Below, piece after piece: positions 26,930-35,761 of a DNA stretch of 64,000 bases. Position 1 is the stretch's first letter; each line of letters begins with the position of its first letter. The notes under the pieces were generated by a model. That model ran no database searches. It saw only the letters and a program-made list of their open reading frames with translations, and was not told the DNA's origin. This stretch comes from Rhodospirillaceae bacterium. GTDB lineage: Bacteria; Pseudomonadota; Alphaproteobacteria; Rhodospirillales; Rhodospirillaceae. Made by a program: the position numbers and the translations under genes. The DNA is taken from positions 33,553-97,552 of the forward strand of contig JAQWRV010000017.1 of assembly GCA_029243545.1 (NCBI GenBank), written 5' to 3'.

Positions 26930-27955
26930 TTACACTTTCGCTCTTGGTGTCGTTCTATGCGCGGCAATTTCAGAAGCCAGGCGTATGGCAGCAACCAGGC
27001 TGTCGCAGCGAGCCGTGCCGGTACCTGCAATATCAAATGCGGTGCCGTGATCGGGCGACGTACGGACAAACGGCAGTCCGAGGGTTACGTTGACGCCACC
27101 GTAGAAATCCAGCGTCTTGAGTGGGATTAGCGCTTGATCATGATACATGCACAAAACGGCATCAAATCTTGCGCGAGCACCATCATGAAACAATGTGTCG
27201 GCCGGTAGTGGACCTTCAACGGTGACGCCGCGGTTGCAGAGTTCGACTACCGCGGGCGCAATGATATCCGGTTCTTCTGATCCGAATTTCCCGCCTTCAC
27301 CAGCGTGAGGGTTGAGGGCCGCAACGGCGAGGCGCGGATTATCAATGCCGAAATCCTCTTTAAGCGCCGCGGCCGTCACCAAGCCCTGGGTCACTATGGC
27401 ATCCGTGGTAAGTGCAGCGGCCGCTTCTCTCAGGGGTAGGTGAATAGTAATCGGTACAACGCGTAATCCGCCGCCGGTGAGCATCATAACCGCCTGTGAT
27501 TCCGGTCCGGCGATATGGCCGAGATACTCTGTATGACCTGGGTAGGTGAACCCCGAATCTTGAAGCGTGGATTTGTGAATGGGGTTGGTGACCAAAGCCG
27601 CCGCTTCACCGGATTGGACTATTACCACGGCTTGATCGATTGCCCCAATGACAGCGGCCGCATTCAGTGGTGTTGGTTGCCCGGTTACTGCCGGTTCTGC
27701 AAGAGGCGGTTCGACGGGTAAAACAGGCAGAGCCTTCGAAAAATGCAAATGCGCTTCGGCAGGGTTGTCGATGGTCTGAATGGAGCATTTCAATTTAAGT
27801 GCAAGCGCTAAGGCGCCAAGGCGGCCAGGATCATCGATGACAAAAAACGGTGGGAGTGTCTGACGGTGTTCCGTCCAGGCGCGCAATGTCACGTCACCGC
27901 CGATCCCTGCCGGCTCTCCCATTGTGACCGCGACCGGCAGAACGGTCGGCGCCAT
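26930..27955 (-). CDS. pdxA: 4-hydroxythreonine-4-phosphate dehydrogenase
   Basis: PdxA oxidises 4-phosphohydroxy-L-threonine for pyridoxal phosphate synthesis in the DXP-dependent route. The 341 residues contain VTMGEPAGIGGDV at the N-terminus, the metal-binding histidines in YPGHTEYLGHIAG and LNPHAGEGGKFGSEE, and MYHDQALIPLKTLDF near the C-terminus. It starts two bases after the surA stop and is followed by rsmA, so these three genes form one transcription unit. Confidence 0.97.
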   Translation of the reverse strand: MAPTVLPVAVTMGEPAGIGGDVTLRAWTEHRQTLPPFFVIDDPGRLGALALALKLKCSIQTIDNPAEAHLHFSKALPVLPVEPPLAEPAVTGQPTPLNAAAVIGAIDQAVVIVQSGEAAALVTNPIHKSTLQDSGFTYPGHTEYLGHIAGPESQAVMMLTGGGLRVVPITIHLPLREAAAALTTDAIVTQGLVTAAALKEDFGIDNPRLAVAALNPHAGEGGKFGSEEPDIIAPAVVELCNRGVTVEGPLPADTLFHDGARARFDAVLCMYHDQALIPLKTLDFYGGVNVTLGLPFVRTSPDHGTAFDIAGTGTARCDSLVAAIRLASEIAAHRTTPRAKV

Positions 27956-27957
27956 TC

Positions 27958-29235
27958 TTAAAGTCTGACGTCGATCAGCGCTTGCCGCCGAAGATCGCGC
28001 AAGCGTTGGCGAGAAATGGTTTCGAGCTTTTCGCTCTCCAGCCGGCTGTAGACCTGATCAGATGAGGGTAACCCATCATCTTCTTCGCGACTACAGACCA
28101 TGGCGAACAAGCGTGCTCCGGGTACGTCGATTGGCGGACTTACTCTTCCTGTGGGCGACGTTAAAACGGCATCGCGCACGGCTCCCGGTAACCCGCCTAT
28201 GCGGATGAGATCAACTGGGCCCGATCCAGGTCCGCCGATCTCTTCGGCCCATTGGTTCATTTGGTCGCAACTTAAGATCTGGGTTTGAATGGCCTGGGTA
28301 AGCTGATCGAGCCGGGACTGCGAAAGTGCATTGCGGCCAACCGTTTGCAGGTAAATCTGACTCAGCGTAACAATTGCCATCAAAGGTGAAGCTTCTGCCG
28401 TTGCCCGTTGGTCGCGTACCACCAAGATGGTGTAGCCCGACAGCGTGCGGATTGGATCGGACACTTCGCCGGGCTTCATGCGCGCAACCGCGCGTTCCAA
28501 TTCGGTTTCGAGTTCACCGGCGTTGATCCAGCCAAGATCGCCACCTACCGCCGCAGTTGGGCTCTGAGAGAATTGCTGGGCCAGAGCTGGGAACGGCGCA
28601 TCACCGCGTGCCTGTTCTGTCAGTTGTTGGGCAAGAGAACGGACATCAGCGTCACGCGTACCTAAACCGATGGGTAAAAAGATCTCACCCAACAAGTATT
28701 CTGGCTCTCCTTGGTTGGCTTTCAAGCGGTCTATAACCACTTTAATTTCTTCGTCACTGACTGTGACGTCACGGGCCAGCACCTGTTGTACAACCTTGAG
28801 CCAGGTAACGTCGGCTTCGACCTGCATGTAAAAAGTTCCGGGGTCGATGTCTTGTTCGGCTAGCATAGCTCTGAACGCACCGGGCTGCATGCCGTTGTTC
28901 TGCTCAATGATTTGAACAGCACCGAACACTTCGTCTTGTGTGGTTTCAATTTCCTCGGTGCGGGCTTCTTGAACCTTTAGCTTTTCTTCGATCAAAGCAT
29001 TCATAACTTGGGGCAATAGGCGCTGCCGCACGTCAATGGAGTCTTCGATTCCTGCGGTTATAAGGAAGAGCTGAATGCGGGACTGCACATCAAACAGGGA
29101 AATGACGTCTTCATTGACAACAGCGGCAATGCGCATCGCGTCTTGCTGAGCCTGCACGGAACCCGCACCTGCGATGAGGCAAAGAACAAAGCCGGCCCTA
29201 AATGACCGATTCCAATGTTTAAACAGGGAGATCAT
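27958..29235 (-). CDS. surA: SurA-like periplasmic chaperone/peptidyl-prolyl isomerase
   Basis: From ATG 29235 the protein has 425 residues with a signal peptide (FRAGFVLCLIAGAGSVQAQ); an upstream in-frame start at 29295 would put twenty residues before it. The SurA N-terminal chaperone domain follows (IAAVVNEDVISLFDVQSRI to about residue 160), then one parvulin domain (EIFLPIG...FPALAQQFSQSPTAAVGGDLGWI and EVSDPIRTLSGYTILVV) and a C-terminal helical segment. It helps outer-membrane proteins such as LptD fold. In many proteobacteria surA directly follows lptD; here the two are separated by a metal-efflux module on the other strand. Confidence 0.93.
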   Translation of the reverse strand: MISLFKHWNRSFRAGFVLCLIAGAGSVQAQQDAMRIAAVVNEDVISLFDVQSRIQLFLITAGIEDSIDVRQRLLPQVMNALIEEKLKVQEARTEEIETTQDEVFGAVQIIEQNNGMQPGAFRAMLAEQDIDPGTFYMQVEADVTWLKVVQQVLARDVTVSDEEIKVVIDRLKANQGEPEYLLGEIFLPIGLGTRDADVRSLAQQLTEQARGDAPFPALAQQFSQSPTAAVGGDLGWINAGELETELERAVARMKPGEVSDPIRTLSGYTILVVRDQRATAEASPLMAIVTLSQIYLQTVGRNALSQSRLDQLTQAIQTQILSCDQMNQWAEEIGGPGSGPVDLIRIGGLPGAVRDAVLTSPTGRVSPPIDVPGARLFAMVCSREEDDGLPSSDQVYSRLESEKLETISRQRLRDLRRQALIDVRL

Positions 29236-29455
29236 TCCGTAGAGAAAACTCCATATCTGTGATCCGGGAATCGCCCCAGATCCCGCCGTAACCATTTAAA
29301 ACCGGCCTAGCCGGGAGCGAACGGTGCGTACCATACTCATCTGTGCCATAGCATTCCAGTCTGCAATGCACCCTGTAATTTTGCAAAACATTAGGATATC
29401 CGCTTCGAAATGCTGGCGTCTTTCCAACAGACCTGCTCATGGTATAGTGGCTATT

Positions 29456-29818
29456 ATGGCGGCAAAACGGCACGCGCGCCCAGCGCTTCTGGTCTTAATG
29501 GCTCTTGTCCTGGTGTTTCCACCGTTGACGAGCGTTCTGGCGGACGGCTTGGGCATCGAGTTAGCGCACCATCACTGCACATCTCTTGCCGGTGACGCTG
29601 GAGATATTCACGCGAACCACGATGCCGTAAACGCCCATGACCATGGCGCTGCCGAAACAGACCCCTTTCAGTGCGACCAATGCCACGTAGCGCTGACGGC
29701 GCTTGCTTTCGACACAGACCTCATGTTCGGCGCTGATGTTGTTGGTCCCGAAGGGCACCTGGCATTGGCTTTAGTGCCTGTGCACGGCCCCCCGACCTTT
29801 AAACCTCCCATCGTTTAG
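29456..29818 (+). CDS. Exported His-rich protein with a CxxC motif (DUF2946-like)
   Basis: Counting from ATG 29456 the product has 120 residues: a basic N-terminus and hydrophobic segment (PALLVLMALVLVFPPLTSVLA), a histidine-rich stretch (ELAHHHCTS, IHANHDAVNAHDHGAA), then FQCDQCHVAL and a proline-rich C-terminus. This is the general layout of small DUF2946-like proteins found with copper/silver or cobalt/zinc/cadmium pumps, thought to bind metal in the periplasm. It is the first gene of the efflux module. A start at 29324 would add 44 residues ahead of the hydrophobic segment and is less likely. Metal identity is not known. Confidence 0.6.
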   Translation: MAAKRHARPALLVLMALVLVFPPLTSVLADGLGIELAHHHCTSLAGDAGDIHANHDAVNAHDHGAAETDPFQCDQCHVALTALAFDTDLMFGADVVGPEGHLALALVPVHGPPTFKPPIV

Positions 29819-29821
29819 AAT

Positions 29822-29902
29822 AGCCAGCTGAAGCTGGTTTCCGTAATGACTGCTTAAGGCTGTCATTACGCATGAGTTTGATGTCTGAGTAGGCATCAGA
29901 CA
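29822..29902. promoter_or_regulatory. Three consecutive inverted repeats upstream of the efflux genes
   Basis: Between the His-rich protein gene and the TolC-like gene lie three hairpin-forming repeats: CCAGC-TGAA-GCTGG (29824-29837), a nine-base stem CGTAATGAC...GTCATTACG (29842-29870) and TGTCTGA...TCAGACA (29882-29902). The middle one could be a dimeric operator; the first could end transcription of the small gene. No regulator gene is found in the module, so their role is open. Confidence 0.5.
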
Positions 29903-29931
29903 ATATTTCGGCATTAAACGGGAGTTATTCC

Positions 29932-31188
29932 ATGGCCATAGAGTTTAGGTCTGGACGATCCGTCCGGCAGGCCCTCGGTTCTTTTGTGTTGATGGTTGCC
30001 TGTGCTTTTGAGTCCGGTCCGTTATCGGCTCAGACACCGCTGTCGCTGTCTGACGCGGTCTCTAATGCGTTGCGCCATAGTCCTGATGTGGCCCGTCTGG
30101 ACCGGGATCTAGCGTTGCGGTTGGCTGACGCGGTGGAAGTGGAAACCCGCTCCAACCCAGAAGTTGAAGTGCTTGCCAAATTGTCTGACAAGGGCGATGG
30201 AGCGGGTATGGAAATTGAAGTGGCGCAGCCGCTTCGCTTTTCTGATTTCAAATTGCGGCCGCTTTACGCATCTGCGCTGCGCCAGGTGGCGACGGTGGAA
30301 CAAGAGGCGGGTTTATTTGATCTCGTCTCCCAGGTGACGGATATGTACGTCGCCCACTGGGCGTCCCAGTCACGTGAAGTGCTCGCCCGCCGTGCAGCCA
30401 AGGAAGCCAACGCTTTTACTGCACAGATTGAGCGCATTCGACGGGAGCAGGTGTTGCCCACCGTGCAATTCAATGTATTTGTGCCTGAGGCGATGCGGCT
30501 GCGTGAAGAAGCGACGCTCCATGCTGCTGAACGCGCTGCCATCGAAGCGCAGTTGGCTGTCGTCACTGGTGGGAACGGCCGTGCAATCGTGACCTCCGCC
30601 GCTGCACCCATGCCGCTTCCCTCTCTAGAAGCGGTGATTTCCTTTGCGGCAGATAAAGATTTTGGTGCCCGGTTAGCACGGGCACGGATCACGGTGAACA
30701 AAGCGCGGCTTCAGGTAGCCGAAAAAGATCGTATGCCTTCGTTGACTCCGCGTTTGAACTATGACGTTGAGCCTGGCGGCGACGCGCGTAACTGGGGCAT
30801 CGGTATGGCTATGGAAATTCCACTTTGGGATACCAATGAAGCCGAAGTTGCGCGCGCGCGCGCGGCGCTCCAAGAGGCGCGGGTGCATTTGGCGCGGCTT
30901 AATGGCGGTGCGCGTGAGGCGCTGGTGATTGGATTGTACCGCCAAGTGGAATTGCTCGATGCGCGGGCCGAATCTTATAACCGGGAAATTGTTCCGGCCT
31001 ACCGCAAAAGCTACGCCGACATCAAAGCGATGTATGACCAAGGGCAAACGGACCTGCTCGATCTCTGGCAGGTCCAAGCCTCACTCTTAGACGCCGAAGA
31101 AGATGCCGTTGCTACGGTGATTGATGCTCGTACAGCGCGCGTCGCGCTTGAACGCGCAATCGGCGGTAAAATCGAACAGGTGAACTGA
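29932..31188 (+). CDS. TolC-family outer-membrane factor of a metal efflux system
   Basis: The 418-residue protein has a signal peptide and begins its mature part with LSLSDAVSNALRHSPDVARL, the typical first helix of outer-membrane efflux proteins. Two long helical repeats follow, with the second repeat ending IKAMYDQGQTDLLDLWQVQASLL. It is a CusC/CzcC-type trimeric channel for a tripartite RND pump. GGGAG lies upstream of the ATG. The adaptor gene starts two bases after its stop, so it is in one operon with the adaptor and pump. Confidence 0.9.
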   Translation: MAIEFRSGRSVRQALGSFVLMVACAFESGPLSAQTPLSLSDAVSNALRHSPDVARLDRDLALRLADAVEVETRSNPEVEVLAKLSDKGDGAGMEIEVAQPLRFSDFKLRPLYASALRQVATVEQEAGLFDLVSQVTDMYVAHWASQSREVLARRAAKEANAFTAQIERIRREQVLPTVQFNVFVPEAMRLREEATLHAAERAAIEAQLAVVTGGNGRAIVTSAAAPMPLPSLEAVISFAADKDFGARLARARITVNKARLQVAEKDRMPSLTPRLNYDVEPGGDARNWGIGMAMEIPLWDTNEAEVARARAALQEARVHLARLNGGAREALVIGLYRQVELLDARAESYNREIVPAYRKSYADIKAMYDQGQTDLLDLWQVQASLLDAEEDAVATVIDARTARVALERAIGGKIEQVN

Positions 31189-31189
31189 C

Positions 31190-32161
31190 ATGACCATATC
31201 ACTCATTAGACTCCTTATCATTGCGTTGTGTATCGCCGTTGCGGTTCCCAATTTGGCGCCCGTCGCGCAAGAGGATCACGACGAAGGTGACCATGATCAC
31301 GAAGAGGAAACCGGTGGTCCGTTGACTCTGTCTTCGGTTCAAATGGCGAATCTGGGCATCGCGGCCGTGACGGCGGAGATTCGCGACCTGCAAGAGACGG
31401 TGAAACTCATTTGTTCCGTTGAAGTGCTGCCCGAGAGGCAGGCCTACGTAAGCCCCAGGTTTGATGGCCAAATTCGCAATGTGCGCGCGACCTTGGGAGA
31501 CCAAGTTAGTGCGGGCCAGAGCTTGGTGGTGGTCGAGCCCATAATCGCGGGCGCAGCTACGCTGACGCTGACGGCACCATTATCGGGTGTCATCTCTGAT
31601 CAAGCGGCACGCATAGGCCAGACTGTGGAGGCCATGTCTGTGCTCTTTGAGATTTCAGACCACTCACGCATGCTACTGCACGGCACCATGATGGAAAGTC
31701 CGGATATCACCCGCATACGGGCTGGGCAAACGGCAACCATTCATCTTGATGCTCTACCGGACCAACCGCTGGTCGCGAAAGTCGCGCGCGTTTACATGGC
31801 GCGGGAAGCTGGTACGGGCTTGTTCACGGTACACGCTGAGACGGAGAATGACGCCGGTATGCTCTATCCGGGCATGATGGGCGTCATGTCTGTCGCAGTT
31901 GGCAATGCCATTCCAGCCATCGTCGTGCCCAGCCGTGCGATTCTTGGTGGCATGGGCGAACGGTTTGTGTTTGTCCAGATTGGTGACGTTTTTGAACGCC
32001 GTCCTGTGATTGAAGGGCTTGTCGCCGGAGCCGACTCAGAAGTGCTCGAAGGCGTATTCCCTGGCGAACAGGTCGTGGTGCAAGGGCATTATCAGCTGCA
32101 ATACATGGGCGAGGGGTCTGCCGGTCTGCCGACCGATGCGCATGCCGGTCATAACCACTGA
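31190..32161 (+). CDS. Periplasmic adaptor of an RND heavy-metal efflux pump
   Basis: The 323-residue membrane-fusion protein has an N-terminal signal or anchor, then an acidic/His cluster (EDHDEGDHDHEEE) likely to bind metal. The barrel-sandwich hybrid follows: VLPERQAYVSPRFDGQIRNV and TAPLSGVISDQAARIGQTVE. The C-terminus again carries histidines (AHAGHNH). It resembles CusB/CzcB. It lies between the TolC-like and pump genes, its stop ten bases before the pump's GTG. It is rather short for the family, with little alpha-hairpin. Confidence 0.9.
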   Translation: MTISLIRLLIIALCIAVAVPNLAPVAQEDHDEGDHDHEEETGGPLTLSSVQMANLGIAAVTAEIRDLQETVKLICSVEVLPERQAYVSPRFDGQIRNVRATLGDQVSAGQSLVVVEPIIAGAATLTLTAPLSGVISDQAARIGQTVEAMSVLFEISDHSRMLLHGTMMESPDITRIRAGQTATIHLDALPDQPLVAKVARVYMAREAGTGLFTVHAETENDAGMLYPGMMGVMSVAVGNAIPAIVVPSRAILGGMGERFVFVQIGDVFERRPVIEGLVAGADSEVLEGVFPGEQVVVQGHYQLQYMGEGSAGLPTDAHAGHNH

Positions 32162-32171
32162 GGATATTGCT

Positions 32172-35100
32172 GTGCTTGACTCTCTCATCAGTTTATCGAT
32201 CAAACATCGTTTGTTGGTCGTGGCCGTGGTCGCGCTCAGTTTTATTTACGGTGGGCTGGCGATTCAAAGCCTGCCCATTGATGTATTGCCTGATCTCAAC
32301 CGTCCAACCGTGACCATCTTCACGGAGTCCGAAGGGCTGTCACCAGAAGAAGTTGAAACCCTTGTGACGCGGCCCATTGAGGCCGCTGTCTATGGCGCCA
32401 ACGGTGTTGTGCGGGTGCGATCAGCATCCTCCATCGGCCTGTCCATTGTCTGGGTCGAATTCGATTGGAGTATGGATATTTACGTGGCGCGGCAAATCGT
32501 GTCGGAAAAACTGTCACAGGCGCGGGAAGCCATTTATGGGCGCGTTAATCCCAATCTGGGGCCGATCACGTCAATCATGGGCAATATTATGGCCATCGGG
32601 GTCACCGGCGGAGACCAGGTGGATCCTATGACGTTGCGGACGTTGGCGGAGTGGGATATTCGCCAACGCTTACTCTCAATCCCAGGGATTGCGCAGATCA
32701 CGGTTGTAGGGGGGCAGCTCCGCCAATTTCAGGTCTTAATCGATCCTGAGCGGTTGGTGTTTCATCAGGTGCCGCTGTCGGCCGTCCTCGAAGCCCTTGA
32801 AGAAACCAACTTGAACACAACCGGCGGCTTTCTTCTGACTGACTATACGGAAGGTTTGATCCGGGTGCTTGGTCGCGCACAAACTGTGGAAGAGATTGCT
32901 GCTACGCTCGTTCCCATGTCTGACGCGCCCGGTCGCAGGGTCACAATCGATCAGATTGCAGACGTCCGCGTGGGTGGTCCCATCGCACCCCGTGGAGATG
33001 CATCCATTGATGCAACACCAGGCGTTATCCTGTCCATTCAGAAGCAGCCCACCGCCGATACGGTGTCTTTGGTGACAGCAATTCGCGCGGAATTAGAGGC
33101 CATGCAAGATGCGTTGCCGAATGGCGTTGAACTGCACGATGATATTTTTTCACAGAGTGAATTTATTGAAGTCGCTGTCGCCAACGTAGAGGAAGCGCTG
33201 CGCGACGGTGCAATCCTTGTCACCATCGTCCTCTTTATGTTCCTCCTTAACACACGGACCACCTTCATTACGTTGACCGCGATGCCGCTGTCGCTGGTGT
33301 TGACGTTACTGGTCTTCCAGATGCTAGGGCTGTCCATCAACACCATGACGCTGGGCGGTATCGCCATTGCCATTGGTCAATTAGTCGATGATGCCATTGT
33401 CGGAGTGGAGAATACGTATCGGCGGCTGCGGCAGAACCGTTTGAAAGGTGAGCCTGTGCCGCCGTTAGAAGTGGTTTTGAAGGCAACCCGAGAGGTAAGA
33501 GATCCCATCGTCTTCGCGACGTTTATCGTCATCCTTGTCTTCCTACCGATGTTTGCCTTGTCGGGCGTGGAAGGGCGTATCTTTACACCGCTCGGTATCG
33601 CCTATGTCACGTCTATCGGGGCATCCCTTTTGGTCTTTCTGACGGCGACGCCGGCGTTATGCGCTTACCTTCTGCCGCGCATGAAACAAATGGACGACCA
33701 GCAAGAAGGCCTAGTGGTGCGGGCTGTGAAATGGGTGCAGGCAAAAATACTCGTTGTTCTATTTCCGGCACGCTTCGCGGTGTTTGGATTATTTTCCGTT
33801 CTATTGAGTGGCGCGGTCTGGTTGACGACTGAGTTTGGACAGGCGTTTCTGCCAGAATTTAACGAAGGCGCATTAAACGTTTCAGTGGTGATGGCGCCAG
33901 GGACATCGCTAGCCGAATCCAACCGAATCGCAACGACTGCGGAACAGCTGGTGTTAGACTTACCAGAAGTGATCAAAGTGGGCCGCCGTTCCGGCCGTGC
34001 AGAGAACGATGAGCACGCGGAAAGCATAAATGTCTCTGAGCTCGAATTTTTTCTCCAACCATCGGACCGGCCACGCGAGCAGGTGATCGATGAAATTCGC
34101 GAACGAATGGAACAGTTCCCTGGTGTATTGACCAACATCGGCCAACCTCTGTCGCATCGTATTGATCATGCACTTTCCGGCGTCCGCGCGCAGATCGCGA
34201 TTAAGATTTTCGGAGACGACATGGCTGAGTTGCGTCGCCTCGCCCGCCTGATTGAAGGGCAAGTGGAGGCAGTTGACGGAATCGTCGACCTAAGTGTCGA
34301 GCAGCAGGTGTTGACCGAGCAACTGCACATTCGGGTCAACCGGGATCAAATTCTCAATCGCGGCCTCACTGTCGCTCATGTCGCGGAGTATGTGGAACTG
34401 GCGTTGAACGGCCGCACTGTGAGCCAAATTATCGATGGCATCCGCACCCATGATCTCATTGTACGGTTTGGTGACGAGAGCCGCGCCAGCCCGGCGTCCA
34501 TCAAAGACTTGCCCATTGAAGTGGCTGAAGGCGGCTATGTGCCGCTTGAGCTGTTGGCTGATGTGGAGGAAGCGCTGGGCGCCAATGTGATAAATCGGGA
34601 AAACGGCCAACGGCGCATCATTGTTCAGGCCAACGTGGCAGGGCGCGATCTCGTCAGTGTGGTGCGAGATATTCAAGCGTTAATTGACGCCGATGTAAAA
34701 ATTCCGTCGGGCTATTTCATTGTCTACGGCGGAGAATTTGAGAGTCAGTCGGCAGCGATTAACGCCATCGCTTTATTGGGGGCGGTTGCCTTCCTCGGCA
34801 TGTTCCTGGTGCTATATGCGCATCTGGGCAGTATTAACTTTGCGCTTCAAGTGATGCTGTCGATTCCTCTGGCCTTCATTGGTGCTGTCATCGGAGTCTG
34901 GTTAACGGGCGGTGTGCTATCCATCGCGACGGTGATCGGATTTATCACGCTTACCGGTATTGCCGCTCGAAACGGCATTTTAATGATCAATCACTACCTC
35001 TATCTGATGCGTGAAGAAGGTGCCGCTTTTGACAAGGCTATGATTACACGCGGGACTCAAGAGCGGATTATCCCGGTCTTGATGACGGCTCTCTGCGCAA

Positions 35101-35303
35101 GCTTGGCGCTCGTGCCGATTTTGTTGACGCCAGATGAACCTGGCCGGGAAATTCTGCACCCGGTTGCTGTAGTGATTTTCTCAGGGCTTTTGTCGTCCAC
35201 ACTTCTTGATTTGTCTTTACGGCCATTGGTGTTTTGGACGTTCGGCCGCGCGCCCGCCGCGTCTCGCCAATCCATGGCACTTGAGCCCCAACCAGCTGAA
35301 TAG
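32172..35303 (+). CDS. CusA/CzcA-type RND metal efflux pump
   Basis: From GTG 32172, preceded by AGGA, the protein has 1043 residues, the size of heavy-metal RND pumps. It has twelve membrane segments in two halves with two large periplasmic loops. HME-type motifs include GLSPEEVETLVTRPIEAA near residue 50 and GGIAIAIGQLVDDAIVGVEN in membrane segment 4. The lack of the CzcA-type DFG triplet there and the AIG sequence instead point to the CusA (Cu/Ag) side of the family, but this is an inference. The inner-membrane pump uses proton motive force to export metal through the adaptor and TolC-like channel. Confidence 0.92.
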   Translation: MLDSLISLSIKHRLLVVAVVALSFIYGGLAIQSLPIDVLPDLNRPTVTIFTESEGLSPEEVETLVTRPIEAAVYGANGVVRVRSASSIGLSIVWVEFDWSMDIYVARQIVSEKLSQAREAIYGRVNPNLGPITSIMGNIMAIGVTGGDQVDPMTLRTLAEWDIRQRLLSIPGIAQITVVGGQLRQFQVLIDPERLVFHQVPLSAVLEALEETNLNTTGGFLLTDYTEGLIRVLGRAQTVEEIAATLVPMSDAPGRRVTIDQIADVRVGGPIAPRGDASIDATPGVILSIQKQPTADTVSLVTAIRAELEAMQDALPNGVELHDDIFSQSEFIEVAVANVEEALRDGAILVTIVLFMFLLNTRTTFITLTAMPLSLVLTLLVFQMLGLSINTMTLGGIAIAIGQLVDDAIVGVENTYRRLRQNRLKGEPVPPLEVVLKATREVRDPIVFATFIVILVFLPMFALSGVEGRIFTPLGIAYVTSIGASLLVFLTATPALCAYLLPRMKQMDDQQEGLVVRAVKWVQAKILVVLFPARFAVFGLFSVLLSGAVWLTTEFGQAFLPEFNEGALNVSVVMAPGTSLAESNRIATTAEQLVLDLPEVIKVGRRSGRAENDEHAESINVSELEFFLQPSDRPREQVIDEIRERMEQFPGVLTNIGQPLSHRIDHALSGVRAQIAIKIFGDDMAELRRLARLIEGQVEAVDGIVDLSVEQQVLTEQLHIRVNRDQILNRGLTVAHVAEYVELALNGRTVSQIIDGIRTHDLIVRFGDESRASPASIKDLPIEVAEGGYVPLELLADVEEALGANVINRENGQRRIIVQANVAGRDLVSVVRDIQALIDADVKIPSGYFIVYGGEFESQSAAINAIALLGAVAFLGMFLVLYAHLGSINFALQVMLSIPLAFIGAVIGVWLTGGVLSIATVIGFITLTGIAARNGILMINHYLYLMREEGAAFDKAMITRGTQERIIPVLMTALCASLALVPILLTPDEPGREILHPVAVVIFSGLLSSTLLDLSLRPLVFWTFGRAPAASRQSMALEPQPAE

Positions 35304-35319
35304 AAAAGGGGATTCGCAC

Positions 35320-35755
35320 ATGACCAAAGCAATTCTTCTCGCGCTAGCAGTGTTTGCAACGCATTCCTTGGCTGGTATTGCTTACGCTCAGGACGAACAC
35401 AGCCACGATCATGACCAAGGTGATGCGGTTGATTTTACGTCTTTGGATGGTGGCTGGGTAGCGTTGGAAGGCGTGTCTGCCTAAATTCAATCCGCGATTG
35501 CAGCTAACAATATAGATGCTTTGCATGAATTGTCCGATGAACTGCATGCCGTAGCTGACAGCCTTGGCAAGCTTGCCAACGAAGTGCCGCAGGCTAATCA
35601 GCTGCGTTACACATCAAGCGTTAATCAGCTTCGCACCTTGAGCGACTGCCCGCACATGGCCCCATGAACAGGGCAATGTGGCTGCTGCACAAAAAATGGC
35701 GCCGCAGTTGAATGGGGTAGTGCAGCTATTAATGGTCAGAGCCGAGGCGAACTGA
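35320..35755 (+). pseudogene. Exported His-containing helical protein broken by TAA and a frameshift
   Basis: An ATG at 35320 follows AAGGGG. The product starts with a signal peptide (MTKAILLALAVFATHSLAGI) and a His/Asp stretch (DEHSHDHDQGDAVDF). Codon 55 is TAA (35482-35484), but the same frame continues as a coherent helical protein (IQSAIAANNIDALHELSDEL, VNQLRTLSDC). At a run of four C (35660-35663) the frame shifts by one and runs on as HEQGNVAAAQKMAPQLNGVV to TGA at 35755. One base too many in the C run and a nonsense change explain both. It would have been the last gene of the efflux operon, probably a periplasmic metal-binding or helper protein. It ends six bases from the end of lptD. 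Confidence 0.75.
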
Positions 35756-35761
35756 TGCAGC

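Noticed and set aside
26706..27130. Plus-strand frames over rsmA and pdxA
   Set aside because: Antisense shadows of two well-conserved genes.
32010..32171. Start of the RND pump inside the adaptor gene
   Set aside because: The first 54 residues would be out-of-frame adaptor sequence; the GTG at 32172 with AGGA begins the normal first membrane segment.
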